DNA of 64,000 nucleotides from Pyxicephalus adspersus (lineage: Eukaryota; Chordata; Amphibia; Anura; Pyxicephalidae). The notes under the pieces are model-generated. The model was not told the origin of the DNA. It was given only the letters and a program-made list of their open reading frames with translations, and made no database searches. The DNA lies in NCBI RefSeq assembly GCF_032062135.1, contig NC_092859.1, forward strand, positions 44,870,388-44,934,387, given 5' to 3'. How positions within the stretch are numbered: position 1 is the first letter of the stretch; each line of letters starts with the position of its first letter. The translations under genes and the position numbers were made by a program. Of the stretch, positions 22,985 through 34,969 are shown piece by piece.

Positions 22985-23130
22985 GCCTGCTTTGACCTCT
23001 GCCTGGACTCCGACATCTCTGCCTGCCGCCTGCCCTGACCTCTGCCTGGACTCTGACATCTCCGCCTGCTTTGACCTCTGCTTGGACTCTGACATCTCTG
23101 CCTGTACCTGGACATCACCGCCTGCTTGAC
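22985..23130. repeat. GC-rich tandem repeat, 36-43-bp unit
   Basis: The unit TTTGACCTCTGCCTGGACTC, then GACATCTCTGCCTGC, recurs from 22991, 23034 and 23070, with a partial copy after 23105. A shorter, similar word, CCTGCCCTGACCTT, is in the solo LTR at 1007-1756 (minus strand), so this array may have been seeded by LTR sequence. Confidence 0.7.
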
Positions 23131-23589
23131 CCCCCCTGCCATGGCTTCAAGCTTTGTTTATGTAGTCATGTTTAAGCTGATTTTTGTGTTTTTCCTTTAA
23201 TTTTATTAAAAGTAATTTTTTTTTTTTTAAATGATTGTGTGTTTCAAACATGTTTTTTATTAATAATATCTACTAGAACCCCTGTTCGGACATATTTCTG
23301 TAAGTTACGGTCTACAATTTAAAAAAAAAATTTCATGAAAAACAGTGGATCACTTTTGGTACAGAAATCTAGACCTCAGTGTAACGCTCAGGAGGTTAAT
23401 ACTGATGGATTATTATTGTCACGTTGGATCCAATGCCAAGTGTTAAAGGTGGGATTTTGGAATTTTATTTTGGAGGTTATATAACCTTTACTTATCTAAA
23501 ATAGAAAAGGTGGTTTCAGCCCTTAAACAAATTGATTTTTACATTTAGGAATATTAGGATCTTTATATTTCCTTATGTCTTATATATAG

Positions 23590-23935
23590 TAATTTATGAT
23601 GTGTGACAATATCAAAAGCTTTGCTGATATTTAAACAGACATCATTCAAAACACTGGTCCCGGAATGTACTAATATCCTAACAAAAATGAAGTAAATGTG
23701 TTTGGTGTGATTGATATCTTATAAAGCAATGCTGACATTTGTTGATAATATTATTGTCAAAAAGGTAATCATTTATATCATCCATTATGACTTCTTCAGA
23801 TATATTCCCATGGCAGATGTCAAACTTACTTCTCTATAATTAGATGTCTCAGATGTTATTGCCATCCTGAACAAAGTCGCCATTTCTGTTTATATACCAT
23901 CTAATGTTACCAAGTAAAGTTAAACTGAATTTGTA
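23590..23935 (-). pseudogene. CR1/L2-like LINE reverse transcriptase relic
   Basis: On the minus strand, with several frameshifts and stops, the sequence shows NYREVSLTSAMG near 23825-23850 and then ISKAFDIVTHHKL near 23597-23635. These correspond to the NYRPVSLTS and DFSKAFD.V.H..L blocks of CR1/L2-clade reverse transcriptases, in the right order and at about the right spacing. The catalytic aspartate of the SKAFD block is present, but the preceding acidic residue is lost. It is heavily decayed and has no 5' or 3' end. Confidence 0.6.
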
Positions 23936-24009
23936 AATAATGAATATCAGCTCCCCCCAAAATGTATATTTTACTTTCAGATTGTGGATGGCAGTTTTTC
24001 AGAGGTCTC

Positions 24010-25960
24010 TCTGCCAAATTTTGTTCTTCATCCACAGCTGATTCTATTTCAGGCCATTTTTCATTTCTGAAACTCACTTACTGGTTAAGCTATATGTCAA
24101 TTTTTTACAAATAACACAGAAGAAAACAGATAACTTGCCCTGTTTTAACAACAGTTAGAGAACACCATACTGCTATGGGGCTGGGAATTACTGCACAATT
24201 TTGTGATCCTAATACAATTGTTATAAAAATATTTAGTATTATAAAAAATGTGAGGTATTGGCTTTTAGACAAAGACTTGACAGGCAAGGGGGCTTATAGG
24301 TCCCTTTCAGACTATGCATTGTAGCAATGTGTGGTAAAAGAACAAAAGCATTGTAAACTATCTACATTGCACTCTACCACAATGCCTGGTAAACCATAGA
24401 CTATGGATTACAGAGTTCAGCATCATAAAAATGTGTGTTTGTGGTGGTCAAATAAATTTACTACCCTAATGCAATGTATAGACAATTTCATATGTACCCA
24501 ATTTACATACTGTACAAGTATTTATTGCTTAAATTTGTATTCCAACCACCAGTATATGGAATATTGTATATGGATTAATTTTCCAACCTCCAGGCATGTG
24601 CATATGCAGCGCAATTCAACAAGCATTTATAACTTGAATCTGTATTCCAAGCTTTGGTGTATACAACCAATTTTAGTCTCCTTGAATAATAGCCATGAAC
24701 ACCTGATCTTCTTCCAATATGGTAAGGCACATTTTTTATTTTCACATTTTTATTTTCAGCATGCGATGCTGAGCTTGAATATATTTGGATACTGAAGATT
24801 ACATTCTGCAATACTTCTCAGTGTCCCTGATTTAAAACAATAGTACCTTATTAGGAATTGTTGTCCCTTCTATGCCACTTAATTGTTCCTCTGTTTGATC
24901 TGATGTATTAACTTCTACATAAGATGTTATAGTTAACTATTAAAATGGTATATTACATTCAAAATTTCACCTCTAAAATATTGCCTTTGTAATTTTGTAA
25001 AAGCCAAAGAAAAATAAGTGGTAATTGTGAAATCAATAACTTTTGGCCAATAATTCTTTATGATCTTCATTATATATACTTTTATAATAAAAGGTATCTC
25101 CCTATTTCATCTCAGAAGATTGGGAGTTAAGCCCTTGTTACTACATTTGTGTATATTCTTTGTAGTCTGTGCACCAACAATCACTCAGATTGCTAATAAA
25201 TGAGAACAGTATTTGCTTAGTCGTGTGGCATCTGTGTGTGATCGAACATACATGCATATCCATTAAACTATTCAATAAGAAAGTATGTAAATCAGCTTTT
25301 GCTCATGATTTATACATTTTCTAGTTAAATCCAAATCCAAACCGGGAGCATATATACAGCTCCATAACCGAGGTGATTGCAAAGCAATATAATGTGCAAT
25401 TACCCAGAATCCTTTAGTGTCACAGAAGCACAGTGTGTTCTTTTGTGCTACAGAGACTTCTATTGTGGGTTGCTTGTTCTTTCCTATTAATGTAATTTTC
25501 TTTAGACATGTTTTATCTCTTCTATAATGAGCTAGGTTGTTCATTGTTTACCACAATAATCTGTGCTTTCTGTGTAAAATCAACTGCATACTGTATTTTT
25601 CCATAAATGTCTAACTACTTTCTCTATTATAGGCATAAAGCCTTCCCTTGAACTTTTATAAACATCAGCTGCAAGTCAAAGATGTACCTTTGCTCCACAG
25701 CCCACCTAGGCAGGTATTGATGTACATATTGCTATGACCTTTTAGGTGCTATAGCATTAGCACAATGTATGCTCATTTTCTGAATTGTATTTCTTTTTAC
25801 TTGTGTGCGGTCTTTAGAGATAAGAGAATAGTATAATGGAAGGTATTTGCCTATGTTTATCAAATTGTATTTTGACAACAATAAGGTATTATCCATTCAT
25901 AAATCCATAATTGTTGACTTACAAAAAGTAAAACACTGCCCAACCCCCCACATAGCCACC
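24010..25960. other. AT-rich stretch, nothing recognised
   Basis: No recognised gene or element. The 130-codon frame at 24403-24795 is rich in Tyr, His, Phe and Asn as expected for translated AT-rich noise, and has no motif. Confidence 0.45.
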
Positions 25961-26189
25961 ATTAGTGGCGGACGTAGCCAGCAGTGGGCCCCTGTGCAGA
26001 ATTGAAATACCACTGAATATTGTGCATGCCTTAAAGGAGCATGAGTCTGAAAATATATACTGCACATAGTCTGCTTTGTGACAATCAGGGCAATACAAAA
26101 AAACAACACAGTGTGCAAAGCAACACAGTGTGTAGCAGCAAGGGAAAGTAAGGGCCGCTTACATTGCTGCTTAATGGAAGGGAAAAAAA

Positions 26190-26450
26190 TTCCCTGTTGT
26201 CAATGGTGGGGTAAAAATGGCCTGAGATCATTAGTAATGAATGTCCAGGGTAATAAAAAATGCCCAGGTATCAGTGCGAAGAAACAAGGCCCAGTGCTGG
26301 CAGTCAGGGGAAGAAAAATACTTGGTATAGTGGAAGAAAATATGCCCAGGATCAGTGGTTGGGGAAAAGAAATACTTGGTGCAGTACGAGGAACAATGTC
26401 CAGTGATGGTGATCAGGGGAAGAAAAGTAACCAGAATATAGTGGGGGGAA
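26190..26450. repeat. Degenerate minisatellite, ~65-75-bp unit
   Basis: Words of the type ATGCCCAGG, ATCAGTGGT and GGGGAAGAAAAATACTTGG recur in the same order about four times (near 26235-26300, 26300-26340, 26340-26400 and 26400-26450). The long open frame on the + strand through this region (26078-26491) reflects the purine-rich repeat, not a protein. Upstream, 25968-26000 (GGCGGACGTAGCCAG through GTGGGCCCCTGTGCAG) looks like the start of a dispersed repeat. Confidence 0.55.
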
Positions 26451-26479
26451 CAAGAGTTGCAATGGAGTTAGAGGAAAAG

Positions 26480-28310
26480 TATCATACTTAGACAGGCTGG
26501 AATTAAAACGGTGAGGGGTGCAATATCCATGCTCAGGGCATATTTAGGAAGATTTAACATGCTTTAAAAGGAATGGGGGAAAACACAATTGGACTGTAAG
26601 AAAACAATACTGCTCTTTAAGAGAATGGGGATAATGGTACCCAGCAGGAGTAAGCAACAGTGCCCAGTAGTAGTGCTATTAACATTGGTGTCACTAGAAA
26701 CACTTATCTTGCTATGACGTCTACTTTGCTGCTTTCTCCTTCCTTAGCTGAAAGGACTAACAAGGATATGTTGGGCTAGAAATTATTCCATACACAGATT
26801 CTACAGACAGCAAAAGAGCACAGAAACACAGCACATATCTGCAGGAAGCCAGGACTGTGTTTTAAACTCAGAAAATTCCCATGCATTCACAAAACAAAAA
26901 AAAATATGAATTATAATGTACCAGTGGAAAACTTATGTTTTACTTAAAAGATTACTAGTTTTGATAAAATTTAAATACAAATGGCAAAGGAAGGAATTGG
27001 AAAAAGTGAGAAAAAATGAGAAAAGTTTGGGCTTAGCATATCTTCAAATAGTGGTGGAGTTTAAAATTCTACCCAAGGAATTGAGCCCTATAGGGTAACC
27101 TAGTGCGGGCACGGAATGTGTAAATGAGTGTATGCATGTCATTTCAGATAACAAAATACCCTTTAAATTTTTGTTGATTAATCTATACCAATATTGCATC
27201 TTGAATCTATTTACAGTGTATCCCTATATATATTTAAGAGACGATATATTTTTTAAACAATCACATTTATTATTACTATGTGGGAAGCATATCCGACATA
27301 GTATTAGCATATAAAGATAGCATATAGGATAGCATATAAAACTCTGTGTGGTCTCAGTAAACTGTAGTGCATGCTGGGGAGACACCTTCTGGCCACAGTC
27401 CTTCAGACATTCATGCTGGAGCTCTGCCTGGTCATGCAAAAACAACTGGAAAACTGTGCAGTTCAAATTTTAGAACATACACTCACTTTTGATGGACATT
27501 TTCCAGTACATCATGTTATTATCGTAATTAATTTTGGTAATTATGTACAAAGAGGAATGATCTAGATTGTCAGACTGACAAATGCCACAAAAGACTGATA
27601 TAATTTAAATTGGGTATGCTTCAAGACGATCATACATTTTATCTCCAAGATACAAATTATGTACATTAAAATAGAACCAACACAAAGAAATCTTAAAAAT
27701 GGTTTGGCTTTACATGCTAAAACACAAGCTACAGAAATAAAAAGTCTTATCTTATTTGGGGATGTATTCAATCTTCTCATCAGTACAAAAACAAATTTAC
27801 ATGACTAATCTGAAACTTCCTGCACAGCCTGTGACAGTTATTAAAATTGACAAAGACTAAAGTAATGAAATACAAATCCTTCACGGTTTCCTAAATATTT
27901 TATAAAAGATCCACCTGATCTTAAAATGTATTATTTATTTTAGGTTTTTAAAGTGGAACTACACTAAAATGTTAAAGAGCATGTTCAAAAATACTAAAAT
28001 TTACCTTTACTTCCTGTTAAGAAGTAGAGGTTAGGTGCAAGGCACTGGATATCTTCAATCAGTAGGCATTCTCAGTCAGGTCTAAAGCTGTATAGAAGGT
28101 TTGATTCTTTTTAGGTACTGTAGCTCTCCCTGGAAAAGCAGCCAAATATCATCTGTTTGCTTGAGTAGAGACTGGATTTCTAAGGTGGAAAGAACTGAAA
28201 ATAAAACAAAAAAAGTCCCGTTTCAATTTTATTCAATTTGGCATATCATAAAAATCCAAGAAACCTTAAATAAATTTCCTCAAATAATCTGCAATTTTTT
28301 GGAAAATCTT
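26480..28310. other. AT-rich stretch, nothing recognised
   Basis: No gene. The region 27945-27990 (AAGTGGAACTACAC) has the look of a MITE end similar to 33906-33925, but no matching end is visible. Confidence 0.4.
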
Positions 28311-28384
28311 TTCAATTCTGGACTAGATCTGTTCCTGGATCACCAAGGTTCACCCATGATAGTCAATCTTCCTAAACCAGGGCC
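28311..28384. mobile_element. Decayed half copy of the palindromic MITE
   Basis: TTCAATTCTGGACTAGATCT, then CCTGGATCACC, GGTTCACC and CCAGGGCC follow the right-arm order of the full copies, with many substitutions. The left arm is not recognisable. It is probably an old copy. Confidence 0.5.
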
Positions 28385-28859
28385 ACTAAATTAAAGAGAT
28401 CCTAAGAGACAATAAATATGATTGCTCCAGATGCTGCTTAAGGCATATGTCCTTCCAAAAAATGTTTTGTTTTCTTTAGATCAGGGAAGGGGTACAATCT
28501 ATCTCTTATATAATACTGTCTGTACCCTGCTAAAGAGATTTTCCTTCACTTCCTGACCTAAAGATGCAACAGGAATCTGCCACATCCGCCACTGGATTTA
28601 AACATCAGGTTTGAGAAACATCAAGATTGTTCATTAAACCCTTCGACTCTGGGTACATTTGGTTAAGTTGCCAATTACCAATATATTCCCTCCTGACTCT
28701 CTACAGTAGTCAGACACATTTCCTGAATAAAAACATTAATCTTAGCCTTTTTTTTAAATAATTTTTAAAATTAAAAAAATATATAATATGCTATTATTTT
28801 ATACTGTGAAATAAATTTTCATGAAAGACAATGTACTGTTTTTAGACATATAAATCCAC

Positions 28860-29167
28860 TGTATTGCATTCAATACAATTATTTGCATTGATTGCAATAC
28901 AAATAGATTTGAAATTCCCGCCGCGCCCCCATTGCAATGGCCACACGTACCGACTTCACCGGGAACTCCCAGTGACTTATCAGATGCAGAGGACGCTGGT
29001 CGGAGGAAGTGAGGAGACAGGGATTGTGAAGAACGACGCAGGTAAGGCTCTATTTACTATTGTTTTACAATGTTTTAGCTACCCCAAGTCTGACTTGCGG
29101 TTGCGTCCTCTTTCAGCATAATTTTTTTACCTCGAGTCACACTCAAGGTTACCACTGGGGAGGTTAA
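28860..29167. mobile_element. Partial TTAA-type element, right end
   Basis: The sequence runs from an inverted-repeat AT segment (CTGTATTGCATTCAATACAA, then GCATTGATTGCAATACAAA) through a GC-rich block to CACTGGGGAGGTTAA, ending in TTAA (29164-29167). The right end resembles the CAGGAGGTTAA terminus at 23399, and the CAATACAAA palindromes recall the hairpins at 22415-22853. No left TTAACC end is visible, so it is 5'-truncated. Confidence 0.5.
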
Positions 29168-29372
29168 AAAGAAAGTTTTTTCCCATAAGATGGATGTGAA
29201 ATATTTGCTATTAACAATTCAGGTTTAACAGTCTTGCTGCTGGATCAATTGCTTTTTTATAACTGTTTATGAAACCTATATTTTCAGTAAAACAAAAACA
29301 CTCAAATACAATAGACTTCATTAACAAATCAGGGAGTCAGATATGCCCTCGTGTGAATTTTTTAAGACCATG

Positions 29373-29570
29373 GGTCTGATTAAATAGAGCTCCCCAAGAC
29401 TGGAAAAGATACACTTTCATTAGTAAACGTTGGTAATCCATCAAACCTGGAATACATCTCATACAGGATTGAAAACATTTGCTAACAAATAGCAAATGAT
29501 GTTTATGAAATCTATGCCAGGTTTGCTGGATCTCCCAGTGATCTTTTCCAAAGTTTTAATAAATCAGACC
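29373..29570. mobile_element. Palindromic MITE, copy B (~200 bp)
   Basis: It starts GGTCTGATTAAATAGAGCTC and ends TTTTAATAAATCAGACC, flanked by CCATG (29368-29372) and CCATA (29571-29575). The central ACAGGATTGAAAACATTTGC and CTAACAAATAGCAAAT match the core of the other copies. It is more diverged than the copies at 54-62 kb. Confidence 0.7.
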
Positions 29571-29575
29571 CCATA

Positions 29576-30363
29576 TGTTTCAATGGTAGTAATTGATTAC
29601 ACCCAGGCAATGCCAAATTTCCTGTTTTATAAATGGAGCTCAAAACATTGAAGCACACAGCATAGATGATCTATATATATAAAATGCCTATTTTTTTCTA
29701 ACTGAATGTCCCTACCTTATTTGTGTGTGCCAATATAAGCACAAACCATAGGCTGGTCATCCTAAATTGTATTTACCTTGTGGTACTCTGGTGGTGTTTC
29801 TAATTTTGTGCCATTATTTTTCTTTTGCTGCTACTGTTGGAATTGGTTAAAAGAAGGAATAGTAGGCATTCTATATGACCATCTTAAAATGCAAAGGCTC
29901 TTGCCCAAAGTTCTCTAAGTATTCACTATGTTTATTTGGTCACAGATGTACAAATACTGTAATGAAAAGAAATGTCAACACTTCCTAATTTTGTTTATGA
30001 ATCTACATGTATTAAGTGACTCTAATTTCATACATTTACTCTATTAATAAAATCCATTAGGCTTTACAAGTCTAAAACATTCTTAGCAGCTGCTGTTTAC
30101 GTAAGCATCTACAAGGTCAGCTAATTGATGTAGATTTTATATTAGATGCTAGTTTATTATGCAAAACATTTTAAATGTCATGGTAAAATACTTGTCATTT
30201 TATATGTAAAGCGTTTGATGTAACTGACTGTACCTGAACTTTCTATGTTTCTCTTTTATCAAAGTTTACTGAACCTAGCAAGGTCTACTTAATTATTTAG
30301 GTCCTCATTTTCCTGTACAATGTCCCACATCCCACATGTGAAATGTAAATTATTGTGGGGATG
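29576..30363. other. AT-rich stretch, nothing recognised
   Basis: No gene or element was recognised. Confidence 0.5.
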
Positions 30364-30365
30364 TA

Positions 30366-31883
30366 CAATTAGGTCCATAAATATTTGGACAGAGAAAACT
30401 TTCTTCTAATTTTGGTTCTGTACATTACAACTCAGATACAGTTGAACTTCAGACTTTCAGCTTTAGTTTAGTGGGATGAACAAAAAGATTGCATAAAAAT
30501 GTGTGGAACTAAATCACAATCACTTCACTTCAGGGTCTCAAACAAAATTGGACAAAATAAAAAGCTGAAAATAAAATGTTCATATCTAATACTTGGTTGA
30601 AAACCCTTTGCTGGCAATGACAGCCTGTAGTCTCTAACTCATGGACATCACCAGATGCTGGTTTCCTCCTTATTAATGCCCTGCCAGGCCTTTACTGCAG
30701 CGGCTTTCAGTTGCTGTTTGTTTGTTGCCTTTCTGTCCGAAGTTTAGTCTTCAACAAGTGAAATGCATGCTCAGTTGGGTTCAGATCAGGTCACTGACTT
30801 GGCCATTCAAGAATTTTCCACTTCTTTGCTTTAATAAACTCCTGGGTTGCTTTGGTTGTATGTTTTGGGTCATTGTCTATCTGTATTATGAAACGCCTCC
30901 CAATCAATGTGACTGCATTTAGTTGGATTTGAGCAGACAGTATGTCTCTGAACACCTCAGAGTTCATTCGGCTGCTTCTGTCCTGTGTCACATCATGGAT
31001 AAGCACTAGTGTCCCAGTGCCATGGCAGCCTTGCACGTCCAAGCCATTACACTGCCTCCGCCATGTTTTACAGATGATGTGCTATGCTTTGGATCATGAG
31101 TTGTTCCACGCCTTCTCCATACTTTTTTCCTGCCATCATTCTGGTAAAGGTTGATCTTGGTTTCACCTGTCCACAGAATGTTTGTCCAGAACTGTGCTGG
31201 CTTTTTTAGTTGTTTTTGAGCAAATTCCAATCTAGCCTTTCTATTCTTGAGGCTTATGAGTGGGTTGCACCTTGCAGTGCACCCTCCATATTTACTTTCA
31301 TGGAGTCTTCTCTTTATGGTAGACTTGGATATCGATACCCCTACTTCCTGGAGAGTGTTGTTCACTTGGTTGACTGTTGTGAATGGGTTTCTCTTCACCA
31401 TGGAAATGATTCTGCGATCATACACCACTGTTGTCTTCCATGGACGTCCAGGTATTTTGGCGTTGCTGAGTTCACTAGTGCTTTATTTCTTTCTCATGAT
31501 GTACCAAACTGTAGATTTTGCCACTCCAAATATTGTAGCAATTTCTTGGATTTTTTTTTCTTTTTTTCAAATCAACTCCAGGCCTTTTATCTGCTTAATT
31601 GATAATGACATAACAAAGGAATTGCCCACACCAGCCCATGAAATAGCCTTTGAGTCAATTTTCCAATTACTTTTGGGCCCCTGAAATGAAGTGATTGTGT
31701 AAAAAAAAAGGCGTTAGTTCCTCACAATTTATGCAATCATTTTGTTCAATCCACTGAATTAAAGCTGAAAGTCTGCAGTTCAACTCCATCTGAGTTGGTT
31801 TTTTTTAAAATTATTTGTGGTAATGTACAGAACCCAAAATTAGAAAAAAGTTGTTTCTGTCCAAATATTTATAGACCTAACTG
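30366..31883 (-). mobile_element. Full-length Tc1-like transposon (1.5 kb)
   Basis: The left end CAATTAGGTCCATAAATATT and the right end AAATATTTATAGACCTAACTG are inverted repeats of at least 60 bp (they continue through GGTTCTGTACATTAC against GTAATGTACAGAACCC). A TA dinucleotide lies at each side (30364-30365 and 31884-31885), the Tc1/mariner target. It encloses a disabled transposase gene on the minus strand. The ends are well matched, so it moved fairly recently or was cross-mobilised, but it can no longer make its own transposase. Confidence 0.9.
30586..31611 (-). pseudogene. Tc1-like transposase, disabled
   Basis: The minus strand from an ATG at 31611 encodes a Tc1 transposase: a helix-turn-helix region with GVAKSTVWYIMRKK, a second DNA-binding region (TTVNQVNNTLQEVGVSISKS, then RRLHESKYGG), the first catalytic aspartate context FWTNILWTGETKINLYQNDG (Asp replaced by Gly, the usual motif being W(S/T)DE), and IIQIDNDPKHTTKA with the second catalytic Asp. 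Breaks: a stop just after the start (LELI*) and another near KKE*, a one-base frameshift near 31030, and a stop in place of Ser in WPS.SPDLNP. An intact family member has about 340 residues, so the length is right and only the frame is broken. Confidence 0.85.
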
Positions 31884-31885
31884 TA

Positions 31886-32249
31886 TGTAAGTGGTACAAG
31901 GAATGTTCTAAAATATAGTTGACAATCAATGCCACAATGTCACCCACCCACACAAGGAAGCATGACATAAGCATTATTGTTTATTTATAATACATTTTAG
32001 TAAATTTGAAGGTAATCAAATAAGTAAAAAAAAACAAAAAAAAAAAACAGTAAATTATTGTGAAAGGCAAAAAAGAAGTACAGGGGAGAAATCCCAATAC
32101 ATCAGAGCAGGTATTAAGATGATGCAGGTAATTCATATAGATTATAAGATATTGCAAAAGTAAGCAACCGCGTATATCTGATGAAAATAAATAAACTGAA
32201 CATTTCGTAGGGAAAACTAGACAAGAGAGCAAGGGGGTAAATTCAGGAA
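31886..32249. other. AT-rich stretch with A-runs
   Basis: Contains A8-A12 runs (32028-32050) and an AATAAA complement. It may be the 3' untranslated tail of the L1-like relic that follows, but this is not certain. Confidence 0.4.
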
Positions 32250-32261
32250 GGTCAAGAGAGT

Positions 32262-32400
32262 CAACTTAGTGTAAAAGAATGTAAAAGAAAAGGATAATGA
32301 AAGGAAAAGAGAAAGATAAGAGAAATGAGGTGGAAGAAGAGGGGTGCCAGGAAGGGCAAAAAGAGGAAAGGGAAGAAAGGGAGGATGACTGATATGAAGG
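32262..32400. repeat. Polypurine tract
   Basis: About 130 bases almost purely A and G on the + strand (AAGAAAAGG, GAAAGGAAAAGAG and GGAAGAAGAGG words). Such tracts may form triplex DNA and slow replication. On the minus strand this is a polypyrimidine stretch within the putative LINE 3' region. Confidence 0.6.
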
Positions 32401-32449
32401 AAAATGCCACACTAGGGGTATCAAATTTAAGTCAATGTCTGAGAAAATG

Positions 32450-32889
32450 TTGGTCTGTAGGGGAAGGGAGAAATTGTTGAATGCAAAACCTTTAATTGGG
32501 ATATTTGTTTTTCATTAAACAAGGTGCAGGAGACATGGATATGAACCTCAGAGAATTTTATAAAGAGTTTTCCATGTACCCGCAATAAATTGTCACATGT
32601 AGGAATGTATTGCAGGAGACGGATTTGGATAATAGTGAGTGATGTAGGTCTAAAATTTCCTTAAGCCAACCAGGAAGAGTAAAGTTAAAGAGGGAAGGGA
32701 AAATACTTTGGTCCAAAATTGGGAAGCTACAACACAATCCCACCAGGTATGCTTGTTGGCCACAGCTCCTAACACATAACCCTGAAATAACTGGAAAAAA
32801 TCTAGCTCATGTGGCAGCATGGCACTGTTATGATCTCCAAAATACAATGACATATAATGGGAATGAGTGAAGTAGGTCAACCTAGTCAA
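32450..32889 (-). pseudogene. L1-clade LINE, 3' coding relic
   Basis: On the minus strand, the frame at 32650-32889 reads LLPHELDFFQL, then NKHTWWDCVVASQFWTKVFS. The H(T)WWDC...FW..V pattern is the conserved C-terminal block of L1/Tx1-type ORF2 proteins (compare the WWECK..QPLW motif of mammalian L1). After it the frame breaks, but fragments like LLHLV and TWKTLYKIL continue. It is 5'-truncated. No target duplication was found. The assignment rests on this single block, so it is tentative. Confidence 0.45.
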
Positions 32890-33903
32890 AATTCAAGTCC
32901 AAGTGACATAAGTCAAATTTTACAATGAAATTCAGTTCCCTATTGAATTCAATGTTTGGCATTTATTTGACTATATTCCAATATTAATTTTTGTTTTCAG
33001 AAACTTAACTTTACTTTGCAGCAATTCTATGGGTAAGGGTTTAATGGCATAAACCTTAACTCTACTAGAATTTTACAATTTAATTCTATGGAATGAAGTT
33101 GGACATTGCTGAAATACATGTCCCTGAAAAAGAAAACATTGAATCCACCTCTCTCCTTCTACTAGAAAAAATGAAAATTCCTCTGTGATTTTGTGTTACC
33201 TCCAATGCTGCCCTCAAAGTCAAATATTATTTTTATTCCATTTGTTGAATTTTGTTTTACAATTCAAATTTTGGCAAATCCAATAATCTAGTCCTTAGAT
33301 AACAAATGATCCTCAACCATTATAGACCAACTCATTTAGCAAACTATAATATTTTCATATTAGACTTCCCTGATGTAGTGTTTATTCCTGTTCCAAGTTT
33401 ACGTAAGGCTGTGATAGCCAGAAAACTTAGTTACTTGTGTATCTGTCTTATAGATTTAATAAAAATTGTTATGCTGCATACACTACATAGAAAAAATATG
33501 GTATTTGTGGGCCTTATAACCTCAGGCGGTTTCTTCACAGAATATATAATCAAAAACCAGTGTAGTTCGATGGTATAGATGCTCTTCTCTATATAAAACA
33601 AACATATCAGTCCGGGGTAAAGATTTTTTTCGAATTTGTAAAGCCACTGTATTAAATTTTCAAGGAATTTGGTGCTTTCATATTCAGCAATAACCAAAAC
33701 TCTTACCATGGGCCCCCGTCTGTCTCTTCCTTTGGTATAACATAAATTAGTATACTGTATATGCGTAAATAGTAAAAGTCAGTTATTTTAAAACAAACAA
33801 GTCTGGTGGAATGCCAGATTACATTTCACTAATTACTACAAGCTGTACCATTAACTGGTAGGTAATACTGTCTATCGGTACCTGTAACTAAAACATTCTT
33901 TTG
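32890..33903. other. AT-rich stretch, nothing recognised
   Basis: No recognised gene. The two antisense frames of ~90 codons at 33306-33709 overlap each other and have no motif. Confidence 0.45.
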
Positions 33904-33905
33904 TA

Positions 33906-34245
33906 GCCTGACTAAAGCAGAACTGAACCCTTCCTTAGAAGAATTGTGATCAGGTAAATACAAAAATTACAGAAGGGACAGATGGAGAGATGTCCATTCT
34001 GCATTAAAATAACCTTACTAGCCTGATTGCAATTTCTTAACTACACCTTACAGGAACCACCATCTTCCTCTGCTCTTTTCCTGGAGTTGGGACCATCTTA
34101 ATTGGATGAATGTGCACATGTGAGTTCATTCAGTCTTGACAGCCCAGAAAAAGAAAGTGATCAAGCATGTTTTATTGCTGAAGTGACAATAATGAACATG
34201 CCCGATTGCAGATTTTCTTTGCAGAACTATAGTTCTGCTTTAGGC
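33906..34245. mobile_element. TA-flanked MITE (~340 bp)
   Basis: The left GCCTGACTAAAGCAGAACT and the right AGTTCTGCTTTAGGC are inverted repeats apart from a 4-base insert on the left. TA flanks both ends (33904-33905 and 34246-34247). The TA target suggests a Tc1/mariner-type MITE. It has no coding capacity. Confidence 0.6.
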
Positions 34246-34303
34246 TAATACAAGTTATTTTGTGTTCTATTTTATGTTGACCCATGACTACAATAATGGC
34301 TCT

Positions 34304-34968
34304 CAATAGTTACATAGTTAGTCAGGTTGGAAGAAGGTAAGACCATTAAGTTCAACCAATAGGAAAATAAAAATACTAGAATCCAGCATATTTCAGATAA
34401 ACCCATGTAGACATAGTTGAGACAGAGGAAGCAATTAGCTAAAAACGGAAAAAATCTTCCCGATTCCATGAGGCAATCGAATGTTCCCTAGGACCAACAG
34501 TCCCTGCTGTCATTTCTTTTAAACATTATTACCCAGTTGTATTCTGTGCTTCTAGAAAAGCATCCAGCTTTTTCTTAAAGCAATCTATAGATTGTGCTAA
34601 ATCTACTTTCTGAGGGAGCCAATTGCATATTTTCACTTTACTGTGAAGAATCCCTTCCTTATCTGGAACTTGAACTTCTTTTTCTCCAGACACAAAGAGT
34701 GCCCTCTTGTTCTTTGTAATGATCTCAAAGTGAATAATTGGAAAGAGAGTTCTCTATATGGACCGTTTATATATTTATACAGGGTGATCATATCCCCCCT
34801 TAAACGTCTCTTCTCAAAGGAGAATAGATTCAGTTCAGCTAATCTCTCCTCATAGCTGAGCTCCTCCATTCCTTTTATTAGTTTAGTTGCCCTTCTCTGA
34901 ACTCTCTCCAGATCAGCAATGTTCTTTTTGTGATCTGGTGCCCAAAACTGGACTGCATATTCCAAATG
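34304..34968 (-). mobile_element. 5'-truncated CR1 LINE (3' end)
   Basis: The element runs on the minus strand from 34968 to 34304. It contains the C-terminal end of the CR1 reverse transcriptase ORF, then a 3' untranslated region with the widespread text TTGCCTCATGGAATCGGGAA, then TTGAACTTAATGGTCTTACC, and ends at TAACTATGTAACTATTG. Its short repeated ATGTAACT tail is typical of CR1/L2 3' ends in frogs. 5' truncation is normal for LINE insertions. Confidence 0.8.
34510..34968 (-). pseudogene. CR1 reverse transcriptase C-terminal fragment
   Basis: The frame 34633-34965 reads EYAVQFWAPDHKKNIADLER, VQRRATKLIKGM, LSYEERLAELNLFSFEKRR and LRGDMITLYKYING, the highly conserved C-terminal end of CR1 ORF2. 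A one-base shift after FFTVK ends it early. In the next frame NWLPQKVDLAQSIDCFKKKL continues to the natural end near 34510. The catalytic palm (FADDTK) lies upstream and is absent. Confidence 0.85.
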
Positions 34969-34969
34969 A

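Larger units (their letters stand above)
22018..23399. mobile_element. TTAA-bounded non-autonomous element (piggyBac-like), 1.38 kb
   Basis: It starts TTAACCACCTAG and ends CTCAGGAGGTTAA. TTAA duplications (22018-22021 and 23396-23399) with CC.../...GG termini match the piggyBac pattern. A terminal hairpin (22017-22083) nests a second stem, GCCCGA...TTCGGGC. Then come a GC-rich segment (22110-22390), five AT-rich tandem hairpins (22415-22853) and a GC-rich tandem repeat (22985-23130). No transposase frame is present, so mobilisation would have to be in trans. Confidence 0.65.

Noticed and set aside
24403..24795. 130-codon + strand frame
   Set aside because: Translated AT-rich noise. No motif and no conserved neighbours.
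26078..26491. 137-codon + strand frame
   Set aside because: Produced by a purine-rich degenerate minisatellite with few stop codons.
31210..31684. Overlapping + strand frames of 130 and 145 codons
   Set aside because: Antisense to the Tc1 transposase pseudogene on the minus strand.
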